Positions 9,398 to 18,437 are shown, counted from the first letter of the stretch. The stretch is 64,000 nucleotides of DNA from Bacteroidota bacterium (GCA_020161835.1 JAIUNL010000001.1:1-64000); one strand, 5' to 3'. Notes: generated by a model from the letters alone, not told the origin. A program made the numbers and translations.

Positions 9398-10107
9398 GAC
9401 TCTTTTCCTGACGACATTTTATACCCGATTCCCCAGATGGTTTTAATATATTCAGGTTCTGATGGGGTAGGTTCAATTTTGGAGCGGAGACGGGTGACGG
9501 CTGTATCGACAGCCCGGTCAAAATTCTGCCCCGGTTCTTTCCAGACTGACTGAAGAAGCTGTGCCCGGGTAAAAACCCGGTTTGGATTTTCTGCAAAAAG
9601 GACAAGCAGATCAAATTCTGTAGCCGTTAATTCTACCAGACTTCCCTTTACCCGGACTTCACGGGTTTCCTTGTTGATCTCGATGGATTTTAATTTCAGG
9701 ACAGGTGAAACAGAAACCGGTTCTGCAGAAGCCCGCTGACGGCGAAGGTTGGTTCTGATCCGTGCAATCAGTTCATAATAGGAAAAAGGTTTGGTGACGT
9801 AATCATCAGCACCCATTTCGAGTCCGCGCACGCGGTCAATTTCATTTTCACGACTGGTTAACATAATGATGGACAGAAGGGGATGTTTTTCACGGACCAT
9901 CCGGCAGAGATCAAACCCGCTGATTTCCGGGAGCATCACATCCAGAATCACCACATCCGGTGAAAACTCTTCAATACGATGAAGAAGTCCACGGCCATCT
10001 GGCAGGGCAAGAACTGTAAACCCTTCATCCTGAAGCCGTTCTGCAATCAGGGAACGAAGCTGCTGATCATCTTCAACCACCAGAATCTTTCCGTGTGAAA
10101 GTGCCAT
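9394..10107 (-). CDS. OmpR/PhoB-family response regulator
   Basis: The protein has 237 residues. The receiver domain (about 5-120) has acidic residues VVEDD, phospho-acceptor D56 in VVILDVMLP, and the conserved Lys in DDYVTKPFSY. The C-terminal winged-helix DNA-binding domain (about 130-230) has LTATEFDLLVLFAENPNRVFTR and ends AVDTAVTRLRSKI...IWGIGYKM. It is coupled to the histidine kinase by a four-base overlap. Direct repeats between it and the divergent lipoprotein gene are candidate binding sites. Confidence 0.94.
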   Translation of the reverse strand: MALSHGKILVVEDDQQLRSLIAERLQDEGFTVLALPDGRGLLHRIEEFSPDVVILDVMLPEISGFDLCRMVREKHPLLSIIMLTSRENEIDRVRGLEMGADDYVTKPFSYYELIARIRTNLRRQRASAEPVSVSPVLKLKSIEINKETREVRVKGSLVELTATEFDLLVLFAENPNRVFTRAQLLQSVWKEPGQNFDRAVDTAVTRLRSKIEPTPSEPEYIKTIWGIGYKMSSGKES

Positions 10108-10192
10108 GATGAATCTCCGTTTTTATGCAAGATACTATCCTTTTAATTTAATTTTCTGCCTGTAACCTGCCTGTTCCCAAATTGAAATAGTT

Positions 10193-10285
10193 TTGTAACA
10201 ATTCAGCCTGAGTACCTCTTTTCAATGTGATACAAATCGCAGAATCCGGCCAAATTCCGGTTGTAACGATTCTGACACAATTCAG
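10193..10285. promoter_or_regulatory. Direct repeats TTGTAAC(A/G)ATTC, candidate regulator sites
   Basis: TTGTAACAATTCAG lies at 10193-10206, TTGTAACGATTCTG at 10261-10274 and ACACAATTCAG at 10275-10285. They fall in the divergent region between the OmpR-type regulator and the lipoprotein gene. OmpR/PhoB regulators bind direct repeats, so autoregulation and control of the lipoprotein are plausible. This is inferred from sequence only. Confidence 0.4.
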
Positions 10286-10345
10286 TCATGATTTTGAAAT
10301 CGGGGTTCCTGAATTTTGTTCCACCAAAAACAAATCGGAGAAAAA

Positions 10346-11221
10346 ATGAAAGCCCGTGTTATTTATCCAGCCTATTGCCTTGCCGTTTATATTGCCTTTT
10401 CAGGTTGCGATCTGAAGAAGGATGAACTGAAGGAAAAATTTTCAGAAGAACGTGCACAAAGCGTCGCAGAAAATGTGATGACCGATTATATCACCAATGA
10501 TCTTGCCTATCAGGATGCCGTTCAGTTTGCCCAAACCGGGAAACTGGTGAATTTACCCGGCGGAGGTCTTGCCAAAATTGCAGTTCCTGATACCCTTCCG
10601 CTTACCTTTAATCCGGCTGATTCTTCGTGGGCAATTTCGGTGACGAAACCAAAAGGATCGTTTACCTATTCGCTTTTTCTGTACAATAAAAACGGGAAAA
10701 AGCAGACCCTTTATGTGAAAGGAAATACCCCGGTTTCAACTTATTCTTTAAAATGGACAACCGTTGCCGGAATCCGTTTTTCACGGACGGGTTCTTATCA
10801 GTCCGCGAATACATTCACAGCTTCAAGTGATTTAAAAACTGCCGTAACCATGACTGGAGTCAATGAAAGTGCGACCCAAGTTGTGGTAAATGGTTCAGGA
10901 AGTGATACCACTTTTTCCTCATGGACCGGAATCCAGGGAAAGAAACAGGAATCCAACTCCAAACTGACTTATACTTACAAGGATCTGACCTTCCCGAAAT
11001 CTTCAGATACCTCTTACTTTCCTGTTAGTGGTTCTGCTCTTTACAACATATCCCACACGTTTGCCCATTCGTTCAGTGATTCAGCAACTGAAAATGGAAA
11101 AACCGTCACAACAACTGCCACCATTACTTTTACCGGCGGAAAAACGGTAACCATCACTGTTGATAAGTATACCTTTTTATTAAACCTTGAAACTAAAACT
11201 TTAACCCGGGTTGAAGACTAA
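10346..11221 (+). CDS. Putative lipoprotein, unknown function
   Basis: I chose the ATG at 10346 because CGGAG lies six bases before it and it gives a short signal peptide ending in AFSGC, a usable lipobox with Cys21. The mature part has 270 residues, begins with a charged helix (DLKKDELKEKFSEERAQSVAEN), and is then rich in Thr, Ser and beta-strand patterns. I recognise no family. It is divergent from the OmpR-type regulator and separated from it by TTGTAAC repeats, so it may be that regulator's main target. Confidence 0.75.
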   Translation: MKARVIYPAYCLAVYIAFSGCDLKKDELKEKFSEERAQSVAENVMTDYITNDLAYQDAVQFAQTGKLVNLPGGGLAKIAVPDTLPLTFNPADSSWAISVTKPKGSFTYSLFLYNKNGKKQTLYVKGNTPVSTYSLKWTTVAGIRFSRTGSYQSANTFTASSDLKTAVTMTGVNESATQVVVNGSGSDTTFSSWTGIQGKKQESNSKLTYTYKDLTFPKSSDTSYFPVSGSALYNISHTFAHSFSDSATENGKTVTTTATITFTGGKTVTITVDKYTFLLNLETKTLTRVED

Positions 11222-11302
11222 TCGTCTTACTCCCGGGCAACTCAATCAGGAGCCGGTCAAGCCAGCCGGCCACTGATTTTCAAACCAAATAACCTGATTA
11301 AA

Positions 11303-11728
11303 ATGGATACAGCCGACCAATTTACCTTCAACAAACTTGCCTGCCTCTATCTGGGAGGCGAAGCTTTTTATTCCAATCCCTCCAAACCAGTTCTTTTTAC
11401 CACCACAGATTTTTTAAAAGTGAAAAGAAATCACTGGGAGGAAGCGGTATATTATCTTGAATTCAACCGGGTTCCGGTTCTGGATGAGGCAGCAAGGCAG
11501 CAATTACTTGGATCTTATTTGCTGCTTTCCCTTCCGTGGGATTCGGGAAGCCGTTATGATTTTATTCTTAAAACAGATTTCTATTCTCATGACCAATTTT
11601 TTTCCTCTGAGGAAAGATTAAAAAAACTGACCCACGAATTGCGACCCCATGGACCTGATTTGCTGAGCGGGTTAAAACCGGACACATTTTTAGAGCTGAT
11701 ATCAACAGTTACCCGGTATTATATCTGA
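11303..11728 (+). CDS. Hypothetical cytoplasmic protein
   Basis: The protein has 141 residues and no signal peptide or membrane helix. Aromatic and acidic residues are frequent (KRNHWEEAVYYLEFNRVPVLDE, DSGSRYDFILKTDFYSHDQF). It follows the lipoprotein by about 80 bases on the same strand and might be co-transcribed. No family recognised; composition and codon use match the host core genes, so I believe it is real. Confidence 0.6.
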   Translation: MDTADQFTFNKLACLYLGGEAFYSNPSKPVLFTTTDFLKVKRNHWEEAVYYLEFNRVPVLDEAARQQLLGSYLLLSLPWDSGSRYDFILKTDFYSHDQFFSSEERLKKLTHELRPHGPDLLSGLKPDTFLELISTVTRYYI

Positions 11729-11763
11729 GCGTGTTTTTTGAGGGGGAATTTTGCGGAAATGGG

Positions 11764-11905
11764 AACCGGCACCTCGATAAACCGATCCCGGTTCCCGGTA
11801 TCGGCACTCGGTGACCGGGAAATGACGACCTGAGATTCGGAAAATGGTCTCCGAGTGATCCCGTCCCGAGAAACGGGATCGGGATTTTACCGAGGAGACA
11901 AATGG
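11764..11905. repeat. Two nested hairpin elements
   Basis: The first element has boxes CACCTCGATA and CACTCGGTG around an inner hairpin CCGATCCCGG / CCCGGTATCGG. The second has CTCCGAGTG and TTTTACCGAGG around an inner ATCCCGT / ACGGGAT stem. They belong to the same structural family as the elements at 13.5, 18.2, 35.8 and 41.4 kb. No coding potential is seen in 11729-11910. Confidence 0.6.
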
Positions 11906-11910
11906 CTAAG

Positions 11911-12134
11911 AAAACAAAAATGCCGGTCTGAAAACCGGCATTTCAATTGAGCGGGCGACGAGGTTTCCCGATTCTCGGGACGACATTCACCCTGGGAAGC
12001 TTAAAACAAAAATGCCGGTCTGGAAACCGGCATTTCAATTGAGCGGGCGACGAGGTTTCCCGATTCTCGGGACGACATTCACCCTGGAAAGCTTAAAACA
12101 AAAATGCCGGTCTGAAAACCGGCATTTTTAATTG
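11911..12134. repeat. 92-base tandem repeat: terminator hairpin plus tRNA-Gly 3' fragment
   Basis: Units start at 11911, 12003 and 12095, exactly 92 bases apart. Each begins AAAACAAAAATGCCGG and holds a hairpin (ATGCCGG / CCGGCAT) followed by AATTGAGCGGGCGACGAGGTT, identical to the 3' end of the tRNA-Gly gene. In units 1 and 2 the T-arm region is replaced by TCCCGATTCTCGGGA. The sequence then resumes as GACATTCA and TGGGAAGCT, resembling the tRNA anticodon arm. Unit 3 runs into the intact tRNA. Confidence 0.9.
12100..12130 (-). terminator. Rho-independent terminator of tRNA-Gly
   Basis: ATGCCGG and CCGGCAT form a stem around TCTGAAAA, with A-runs on one side and T-runs on the other. On the minus strand it lies 4 bases past the tRNA 3' end and is followed by TTTTTG. 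Near-identical copies stand at 11916-11943 and 12008-12035. Confidence 0.8.
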
Positions 12135-12207
<73 letters not shown>

Positions 12208-12215
12208 GAACTCTG

Positions 12216-12246
12216 CAAATATAGAGTCCGGGGAGGTGAACTTCAA
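12216..12246 (-). promoter_or_regulatory. Bacteroidota-type promoter of tRNA-Gly
   Basis: On the minus strand TATATTTG (12216-12223) matches the -7 consensus TAnnTTTG. A TTG (12244-12246) stands 20 bases upstream as the -33 element. The tRNA starts 8 bases after the -7 box. This supports an FCB-group housekeeping sigma factor. Confidence 0.7.
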
Positions 12247-12254
12247 TCTGAATT

Positions 12255-13436
12255 TTACTTTTTCAGAAACTCCAGATTTTTGCGGATGAGGTCCTTCCTC
12301 TGTTCAACACAAAGTGAACTGCGAAGTGCATCAGGAGGCGTGTTCAGCACATAATCAAGCAGCTGATCAACGGTTGAAGTTGCCAGGTGCATACGGGTAT
12401 CGCTCGACGCATAATAAATGAAAACTTCTTTTTTATCATTCACAATCCAACCATTGCTGAACGTCACGTTTGATACATCACCAACACGTTCTTCACCTTC
12501 CGGAGCAATAAAATGTCCGCCTGGTTTTGCAATCACTTTTGAAGGATCTTTCAGATCTGTCAGGAACATGTAAAGCACATAACGAAGTCCGGCAGCCGTA
12601 TTTCTAACACCGTGAGCCAGTTGAAGCCAGCCTTTTTCCGTTTTGATGGGAGCAGGCCCCATTCCGTTTTTCACTTCTTTGATGGTGTGATAAATCCGTT
12701 CGTCAACAATGGTTTCTTTTTTCACCACAGCCGGGTTCATCGAATCTGACAATCCCCAACCGATTCCGCCACCGGAACCTGTGTCAATAAATCCATCCTG
12801 AGGACGGGTGTAGAACGCATATTTTCCGTCAATAAATTCCGGGTGAAGCACAACATTCCGTTGCTGGGGTGACGGAGTTTTCAAATCAGGCAGACGTTCC
12901 CAGGTGATCAAATCTTTGGTGCGAACCAATCCGCCCTGAGCTGTTGCAGAAGACAAATCACCACGGGCTGCAGCGGGATCTTTTCTTTCCGTGCAGAACT
13001 GTCCGTAAATAAAACCGTCTTCGTGGGCAACCAGGCGCATGTCATACACATTGGTATCAGGATCATCTGTCTGAGGAAGGGTTACCGGGTAGTCCCAGAA
13101 CGTGAAATGATCAATGCCGTTTGGAGATTCTGCAATGGCGAAGAACGATTTCCGGTCAAGACCTTCAACCCGAACACACAAAACATATTTTCCTTTCCAG
13201 AGAATCGCACCGGAATTGAAGGTACAGTTTATACCCAGTCTTTCCATCAGGAAGGGGTTGGTTTCCGGATTCAGATCATATTTCCAGAAAAGCGGAACAT
13301 GATCATTTGTGATGATCGGGAATTTATAGCGGGTATAAACTCCGTTTCCCGGAAGCACCGGTTCGTTTTTACGGTTTACCATTTCAGCATGAGCCGTCTG
13401 GAGTTGTTTTAATCGGGTTTCGAAAATTTTTGACAT
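12255..13436 (-). CDS. GH130 mannoside phosphorylase (probably 4-O-beta-D-mannosyl-D-glucose phosphorylase)
   Basis: The protein has 393 residues and no signal peptide, so it is cytoplasmic. It has the five-bladed propeller motifs of GH130 subfamily 1: [39 protein letters not shown] with the probable catalytic D132, and [11 protein letters not shown]. Known enzymes of this type split Man-beta-1,4-Glc with phosphate into mannose-1-phosphate and glucose, after an epimerase converts mannobiose. Here it lies just downstream of the GPH symporter, so the pair probably imports and breaks mannan disaccharides. The required cellobiose 2-epimerase is not in this window. Mannobiose phosphorylase is an alternative activity. 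Confidence 0.9.
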   Translation of the reverse strand: MSKIFETRLKQLQTAHAEMVNRKNEPVLPGNGVYTRYKFPIITNDHVPLFWKYDLNPETNPFLMERLGINCTFNSGAILWKGKYVLCVRVEGLDRKSFFAIAESPNGIDHFTFWDYPVTLPQTDDPDTNVYDMRLVAHEDGFIYGQFCTERKDPAAARGDLSSATAQGGLVRTKDLITWERLPDLKTPSPQQRNVVLHPEFIDGKYAFYTRPQDGFIDTGSGGGIGWGLSDSMNPAVVKKETIVDERIYHTIKEVKNGMGPAPIKTEKGWLQLAHGVRNTAAGLRYVLYMFLTDLKDPSKVIAKPGGHFIAPEGEERVGDVSNVTFSNGWIVNDKKEVFIYYASSDTRMHLATSTVDQLLDYVLNTPPDALRSSLCVEQRKDLIRKNLEFLKK

Positions 13437-13478
13437 GGCTGTTCAGTGATAAGTTATATGTGATAAGTGGTAAGTGGT

Positions 13479-13562
13479 AAAACCGGGCACTTTGTTCTTC
13501 GATACACCGAATCTGTTTATCAGATTCGGCACTCAGAATGACACGCACAGTGTCCGGTTTTT
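13479..13562. repeat. Nested hairpin element between symporter and phosphorylase genes
   Basis: An outer stem (AAAACCGG-GCAC / GTGT-CCGGTTTT) encloses the boxes CTTCGATA and CACTCAG. These in turn enclose a perfect inner hairpin CCGAATCTG / CAGATTCGG (13507-13529). It lies in the 137-base gap between the two genes and may attenuate read-through. Confidence 0.7.
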
Positions 13563-13573
13563 AGTTACAAGTT

Positions 13574-14944
13574 TTATTCAGCGATTTTATTATGTTCTGC
13601 ACGGCGAAGGTCAAGATCGGCTGTGATTTCGACGAGTTTCTTTTCGCTGAGCGGATAAATGAAAATAAACACAACCGACAGAACCGTTCCGACTGCAGGG
13701 AAGAAACTTAGCATCAGTTTAATGCCATCCTGAGCTTCGGCAGACTGAATTGCACCGGCCTGATAACCAAACCACGCCAGTAACCATCCGGTCAGAGCAC
13801 CGCCAAGTGTCCAACCGAATTTTTGTGACATGGAGGAGGAAGAAAAAATGAGTCCGGTTGCCCGGCGGCCGGTTTTCCATTCAGAATAGTCAGCAATATC
13901 AGCATACATTGACCATAACAGCGGGAAAATACTTCCGGCACAAATCGAAATCAGCGATTGCATGACGAGAATTCCAACCAGATTGTCTTTGTCAATCCAA
14001 TAAAAGGCAATACTTAGAACGGTAGCCACAATCATGGCGCCCATGTAAGTCATTTTTTTACCAATTTTATGGGCAATCGGGGTCACGAAAATAATCCCGA
14101 CGATGTTGAATGCCTGTCCGAGTACGAAGTAAAGAGAAACGGAATCCTGATCGCCAACATAATATTTGAAATAGTAAATGGCGGCGCCGTCACGGATGGA
14201 ATTGAAAATCAGGGCAGAAACACCCGAACCGAGTAAAATCCACCAGGGCCAGTTGCCAAGCAGATCTTTCACATCTTCCTTAAGCGTCGGTTGTTCATCC
14301 TTGATTGGTTTTACCCGTTCTTTCGTCCAGGCAAAATTGATCCAGAAGAAAATAACAGCCAAAACAGCGAAAACGCCTGCGGTAAACTGCCAGCTGGTTT
14401 CAACATCCATCTGAACGGTTTCGCCAAAAAACTTCACGAGCGGATTAACAAAAGCGAGAGCCACGATACTGCCGAGAAAAGCAAAAACCATCCGGAAGGA
14501 AGAAAGAGTCGTTCTTTCCTTTCCATCGGAAGTCATGACGCCAAGCAGGGAAGCGTAAGGCACATTGATCAGCGAATAAACCATCATCATGATGGAATAC
14601 GTGACATAGGCGTAAATAATTTTTCCGGCCGGATCAAAACCTGGCGTGGTAAATGTGAGAATACCGGCAATACCGAACGGCACAGCAACCCAGAGAATGT
14701 AGGGGCGGAATTTTCCGTATTTCGACTCAGTACGATCTGCAATTACGCCGACTACAGGATCAAAAGCCGCATCCCAGATCCGGGTAATCAGAAACATCGT
14801 TCCAACTATTGCAGCATCAATACCGAAGATATCGGTGTAGAAGAACATGAGGTACATGGAAAATAATTTCCAGAACATGGAAGAGGCGGCATCGCCAAAT
14901 CCATAACCAATTTTTTCTTTGAGGCTGAGTGGTTGTGAGGTCAT
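13574..14944 (-). CDS. GPH-family sugar:cation symporter
   Basis: A 456-residue inner-membrane transporter of the glycoside-pentoside-hexuronide family (MFS-like, about 12 helices). I chose the ATG at 14944 (MTSQPLSLKEKIGYGFGDAAS), the conserved N-terminus; an upstream frame extension runs through the promoter. Family motifs include the N-terminal GYGFGDAASSMFW, RIWDAAFDPVVGVIADRT in the first loop and SMYADIADYSEWKTGRRATGL in the second half. It probably imports mannobiose or mannosylglucose for the GH130 enzyme downstream. Upstream are a sigma-54-like promoter and one copy of the 24-base motif, so it should be induced by the mannan-sensing system. Confidence 0.92.
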   Translation of the reverse strand: MTSQPLSLKEKIGYGFGDAASSMFWKLFSMYLMFFYTDIFGIDAAIVGTMFLITRIWDAAFDPVVGVIADRTESKYGKFRPYILWVAVPFGIAGILTFTTPGFDPAGKIIYAYVTYSIMMMVYSLINVPYASLLGVMTSDGKERTTLSSFRMVFAFLGSIVALAFVNPLVKFFGETVQMDVETSWQFTAGVFAVLAVIFFWINFAWTKERVKPIKDEQPTLKEDVKDLLGNWPWWILLGSGVSALIFNSIRDGAAIYYFKYYVGDQDSVSLYFVLGQAFNIVGIIFVTPIAHKIGKKMTYMGAMIVATVLSIAFYWIDKDNLVGILVMQSLISICAGSIFPLLWSMYADIADYSEWKTGRRATGLIFSSSSMSQKFGWTLGGALTGWLLAWFGYQAGAIQSAEAQDGIKLMLSFFPAVGTVLSVVFIFIYPLSEKKLVEITADLDLRRAEHNKIAE

Positions 14945-14999
14945 GATAAGGTCTTTTTGGTTAAAGTGGTAAAAGCAGAATTCTGTACCGGTTAGTAAT

Positions 15000-15016
15000 G
15001 TCACAAATTGTGCCAA
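15000..15016 (-). promoter_or_regulatory. Candidate sigma-54 promoter of the symporter gene
   Basis: On the minus strand TTGGCACAATTTGTGAC has a perfect -24 half (TTGGCAC). The -12 half has GA instead of GC. Predicted start of transcription is about 45 bases before the ATG. Weaker than the copy before the beta-mannosidase. Confidence 0.45.
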
Positions 15017-15076
15017 ACCTTAATAGCGTTTAAAGTGGCAAAATAACGGGGTTTAAAAAGGCGGAAAGGCTTGTTT

Positions 15077-15100
15077 TTATCATTTTGATAAAAGGTTATT
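15077..15100. promoter_or_regulatory. 24-base conserved motif, candidate activator site (copy 1)
   Basis: TTATCATTTTGATAA (an inverted repeat TTATCA-TTT-TGATAA) is followed by AAGGTTATT. Near-identical sequence stands at 38806-38829 (opposite strand) and 48990-49013. It lies about 60 bases upstream of the candidate sigma-54 promoter, a fitting distance for an enhancer site. Confidence 0.5.
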
Positions 15101-15269
15101 GGAATAATAAGGACGGCGCTGAAGCGAATTTTCAATGTTGAATTTTAAATTTTGAATGGGAAAGGCAAAAGGCTTTACCGCTGAGGTAGCAGTGTGGGAG
15201 ATGAAAAGGCTATTTGGTTTTATTTTTATTTTGTCAGGGAGCAAAACCACCCCCGATGCGGGGCATCTC

Positions 15270-15463
15270 AATCAAACAGATATAACGTTGTCATCCAGAC
15301 TTAGCCTGCCCCGAACGCTTTCGGGGATCCGGGATCCAGAATGATGGGATGGATCCCCGCCTTCGCGGGGATGACAGCCGCCAAGGCTTTGCTGCGGGCG
15401 CCCCCAGGGCTTTGCTGCGGGCGACCAGCCGGTCGCCCCTACAATATCATTACCTACTCTCCG
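15270..15463. repeat. REP-like palindromes between symporter and beta-mannosidase genes
   Basis: The stretch holds CCCCGAACGCTTTCGGGGATCCGGGATCC, GATCCCCGCCTTCGCGGGGATGACAG and twice GGCTTTGCTGCGGGCG. Close relatives recur at 26.2, 34.55, 41.15 and 43.97 kb. No gene is seen in 15101-15463. Confidence 0.6.
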
Positions 15464-18031
15464 CTAAAATGTATCCGTCAGGGTCATTACCTTTAATCCG
15501 GATTTCAGGACTTCGGGGGTTTGACTGGCTTTGACCTGAATAATCCGGGTTTCGCCGGGCAGGAGGTCGAAGAAATTATCACCAAATGAAACGCCGTTCA
15601 GTTCCGTACTGAAGAAGACATTTTTTGCCAGTTTTTCCGTTGAAACCGTTAACTCAAGTCCGCCAGAAGCTGACTTCAGACTCCATTTCACATCAGAAAC
15701 CGGAAGACTCAGGGCTTTGGGCCGGGTGAGATATTGAATTTGACGGGCAAGTTCTTTTCCTCCCTTTTCCATCGTCCAGAGAATGAGGATTTCATTTTCC
15801 TTTTTGCCGTTAATCAGAGAAGAAACCGGAAAACTTCCGCCGGAAGTAACACCTTGTTTTTTCACGGTCAGCGGAAAAGAATCAGCAGAAATTACTTTTC
15901 CCGAAAAATCCAGGACGCTTCTTTTAACGGTGACTTGCTGATCTTCCAAAAGGTCTGACACAATTTTCAGGTCTACGTTTTCACCGTTTACTTTGGGTGC
16001 AATGAGCAGGTTTTTAAACTCCTCTCTTGCGAAATAATGAAGTGCCTTCCAGTTTCCGTACCAGTCAATACTCGACCAGGATGCGACCGGCCAGCAGTCG
16101 TTGATCTGCCAATATAAACTGCCCATGGTATAGGGCATGGCCCGGCGGTGAGCTTCGATGGCAATTTTTACGCCTTCCGCCTGAACCAATTGACTCACAT
16201 ACACATACGATTCAAAATTCTTCGGTTCTCTGTACCAGTCATCCATGTAAGTTTTGATCAACCGGTTGCCGTATTCTCTGTCCTTCCGGTCATCGGCCAT
16301 GCAACGCTGATGGGACAGCATGGTTTCAGAATGAAGATGACGGTCTTCCGGATTGGTGAATTTTTTAATCGCTGAATATTCCGGATAAGATTGAAATCCG
16401 TACTCACTCACAAACCGGGCAAGATTATCTTCATATTTTTCAAACGGTTCTTTTCCGTGCCAGACACCCCAGTAATGAATATCACCTTCACCATTCGGAA
16501 TGTTATTCCAGCCGGCAACCGGACTCGATTTGGTATAATATCTTGACGGATCTTCTGCCTTGAGAACATCACCAAGCAGGGTTTCATACAGATCCATCAT
16601 ATCCTGTTCATACTTTTTCTGATCGGATTCACTGAACAGCTGTTTCCATCCCCAGTTGTGCCAGGAGATGTAGTTTTCGTTATTTCCGGACCACAGGGCA
16701 ATGGACGGATGATTCCGGATTCGCCTCACATTATCTTCCAACTCAGCTTTCACATTCTGATAAAAGTGCTGATCAGACGGATACATGGCACAGGCAAACA
16801 GGAGATCATGCCAGATCAGAATTCCGTTTTCATCACAGGATGCATAAAAATCATCCACCTGAAAAATGCCGCCAGCCCATAACCGAAGCATGTTCATATT
16901 GGCGTCACGGGCAGATTTCACGATGTAATCAATATGTTCACGAGTAACCCGGTTCTGAAAATTATCCTGCGGAATGTAGTTTGCACCTTTCATAAAGGTT
17001 GGAATTCCGTTTACCACAACCGTAAAGGCGTGTCCGTCTTTATCTTTATCACGATTGACGGTTATCGTTCTGATGCCTGTTTTTACTGTTCTGCCATCGG
17101 TACCCGTTTCAGTCTTTACTGAAAAATAAAAGGTTACCAGATCGGGATTTCCCATGCCGTTTGGCCACCAGATTTTCGGATTTTTCACTTCAAAATCAAC
17201 CGGAAGACGGTTTGTTCCGGGTTGAAGGGAAACCGGTTGCGATTGAATTTCTTTTCCGTCCATCAGAATGGATAATACTGCATTCTGGGCGATATCTGAG
17301 CGGATTTCTGTGACTGTCTGAATGTTCGCCAGTTCTTTGGTCAGGGACGCCGTGATCACCTGAACCGTTTCAATTTTAAAAGAATCCCATCCACAGAGTT
17401 CCACATTTTTCCAGATTCCGGCTGTAACGAATCTTGGACCCCAATCCCACCCGTAATGAAATTGTGCCTTGCGGGAATACAAAGCCAGCATCGTGTCGGC
17501 CTGATCATTATTCGGAAAAGCCATTAACCGGAAAGGGGCTGATTTCCATTTTGGCAGATTTTCGTCGAAAACATTCCGGAACCGGATCTGAAGGTCATTG
17601 CCTTCAGCTTTGACGAGATTTTTGACATCAACTTTCCAGGTTCGGAACATATTGTCGGCAGAAAGAATCGATTTTCCGTTTAAAGTCACGTCAGCGTAGG
17701 TATCAAGTCCGTGAAATACCAGCATCAGATTTTGCTTTGCCATAAGTTCTGCGGGAACTGAAAACGTGGTTTTATAAATCCAGTTTACTTTTCCAATCCA
17801 TTGAATATCCTTTTCATTCAGTCCGAAAAAGGGATCCTTGATTTTCCCGGAAGCCATCAGATCGGTATGAACCGTCCCCGGAACAGAAGCCGGAAGCCAG
17901 GTGGATTGCCCTTCCTGACTGAACGACCAGCCCTTGTAAATACTCATACTTTCAGGATGAGAATCCGGGTCACCTGCCAGCACTGAAAGGATGGGAAACA
18001 GAAAAATGAAAAGAAAAGAAAGTAGTTTCAT
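15464..18031 (-). CDS. GH2 beta-mannosidase, exported
   Basis: An 855-residue enzyme with a signal peptide (MKLLSFLFIFLFPILSVLAGD) and no sorting domain, so probably periplasmic. It has the GH2 sandwich domains (GWSFSQEG, VPGTVHTDLMASGKI, IWWPNGMGNPDL) and a catalytic barrel. The acid/base is E452 (HPSIALWSGNNENY) and the nucleophile E543 (FVSEYGFQSYPEYSAI), both intact and typical of beta-mannosidases. It would release mannose from the ends of mannan oligosaccharides. Transcription probably starts from the best sigma-54 site in the window, 43 bases upstream. It is divergent from the GH3 gene. Confidence 0.93.
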   Translation of the reverse strand: MKLLSFLFIFLFPILSVLAGDPDSHPESMSIYKGWSFSQEGQSTWLPASVPGTVHTDLMASGKIKDPFFGLNEKDIQWIGKVNWIYKTTFSVPAELMAKQNLMLVFHGLDTYADVTLNGKSILSADNMFRTWKVDVKNLVKAEGNDLQIRFRNVFDENLPKWKSAPFRLMAFPNNDQADTMLALYSRKAQFHYGWDWGPRFVTAGIWKNVELCGWDSFKIETVQVITASLTKELANIQTVTEIRSDIAQNAVLSILMDGKEIQSQPVSLQPGTNRLPVDFEVKNPKIWWPNGMGNPDLVTFYFSVKTETGTDGRTVKTGIRTITVNRDKDKDGHAFTVVVNGIPTFMKGANYIPQDNFQNRVTREHIDYIVKSARDANMNMLRLWAGGIFQVDDFYASCDENGILIWHDLLFACAMYPSDQHFYQNVKAELEDNVRRIRNHPSIALWSGNNENYISWHNWGWKQLFSESDQKKYEQDMMDLYETLLGDVLKAEDPSRYYTKSSPVAGWNNIPNGEGDIHYWGVWHGKEPFEKYEDNLARFVSEYGFQSYPEYSAIKKFTNPEDRHLHSETMLSHQRCMADDRKDREYGNRLIKTYMDDWYREPKNFESYVYVSQLVQAEGVKIAIEAHRRAMPYTMGSLYWQINDCWPVASWSSIDWYGNWKALHYFAREEFKNLLIAPKVNGENVDLKIVSDLLEDQQVTVKRSVLDFSGKVISADSFPLTVKKQGVTSGGSFPVSSLINGKKENEILILWTMEKGGKELARQIQYLTRPKALSLPVSDVKWSLKSASGGLELTVSTEKLAKNVFFSTELNGVSFGDNFFDLLPGETRIIQVKASQTPEVLKSGLKVMTLTDTF

Positions 18032-18073
18032 GGTTCACCTGAAAAATTGAAAATCTGATGTGTTTTCATGAGG

Positions 18074-18090
18074 TGCAAGAACGGTGCCAA
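18074..18090 (-). promoter_or_regulatory. Sigma-54 promoter of the GH2 beta-mannosidase gene
   Basis: On the minus strand TTGGCACCGTTCTTGCA matches the sigma-54 consensus TGGCAC-N5-TTGCA in both halves. Exactly ten bases separate GG and GC. The predicted transcription start lies about 32 bases before the ATG. Confidence 0.75.
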
Positions 18091-18156
18091 AGGGGGAGGG
18101 GTAAGGCATAAGGTGTAAGGTGTAAGCTGGGGAAATGCTGGATTTTTAATTTGTCA

Positions 18157-18225
18157 CCCTGAGTGACGAATCAGTTTAAACTGATTCGTTGTATCGAAGG
18201 GCGGTCCCTGAGCGGAGCCGAAGGG
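18157..18225. repeat. Pair of CTGAG/TCGAAG hairpin elements
   Basis: The first has CCCTGAGTG and TATCGAAGGG around a perfect 24-base palindrome (18166-18189, ACGAATCAGTTT plus its complement). The second, CCCTGAGCGGAGCCGAAGGG (18206-18225), has the short loop form. The first recurs in opposite orientation at 41428-41472. A further GCCCGTCA/TGACGGGC hairpin follows at 18251-18290. Confidence 0.8.
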
Positions 18226-18385
18226 TTGGCTGTTAGGTAATGCAAATTCAGGCACCTCGATACGCCCGTCAACTGACGGGCATTCGGAGTCCAGCAGTTT
18301 TAAATCCCGATTTTATCAGGAGGGGAGTTTTTTCAAATCCAAAATTTCATTAACCATTTACCATTAACAATTAACCCTTATCCCT

Positions 18386-18402
18386 CTGGTGTGATTTTTG
18401 CT
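18386..18402 (+). promoter_or_regulatory. Candidate sigma-54 promoter of the GH3 gene
   Basis: CTGGTGTGATTTTTGCT has a perfect -12 half (TTTTGCT) and GG ten bases before GC. The -24 half reads TGGTGT instead of TGGCAC. Transcription would start about 25 bases before the GH3 ATG. It faces away from the strong site at 18074. Confidence 0.5.
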
Positions 18403-18437
18403 GTTTCTCTTTTATCCATTTATTCCAGGATTTTACC

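Noticed and set aside
11911..12094. Two further tRNA-Gly genes
   Set aside because: Only the 3' part is present, the T-arm is replaced by another hairpin and no acceptor 5' strand or D arm can be found.
11911..12134. CRISPR array
   Set aside because: The repeats are adjacent 92-base units with no spacer diversity and are explained by tRNA/terminator duplication. No cas genes occur in the window.
13437..13478. GATAAGTTAT repeats before the GH130 gene as a further activator site
   Set aside because: They are part of common filler text (GTGATAAGTGGTAAGTGG) found in many gaps and lack the spacing of the 24-base motif.
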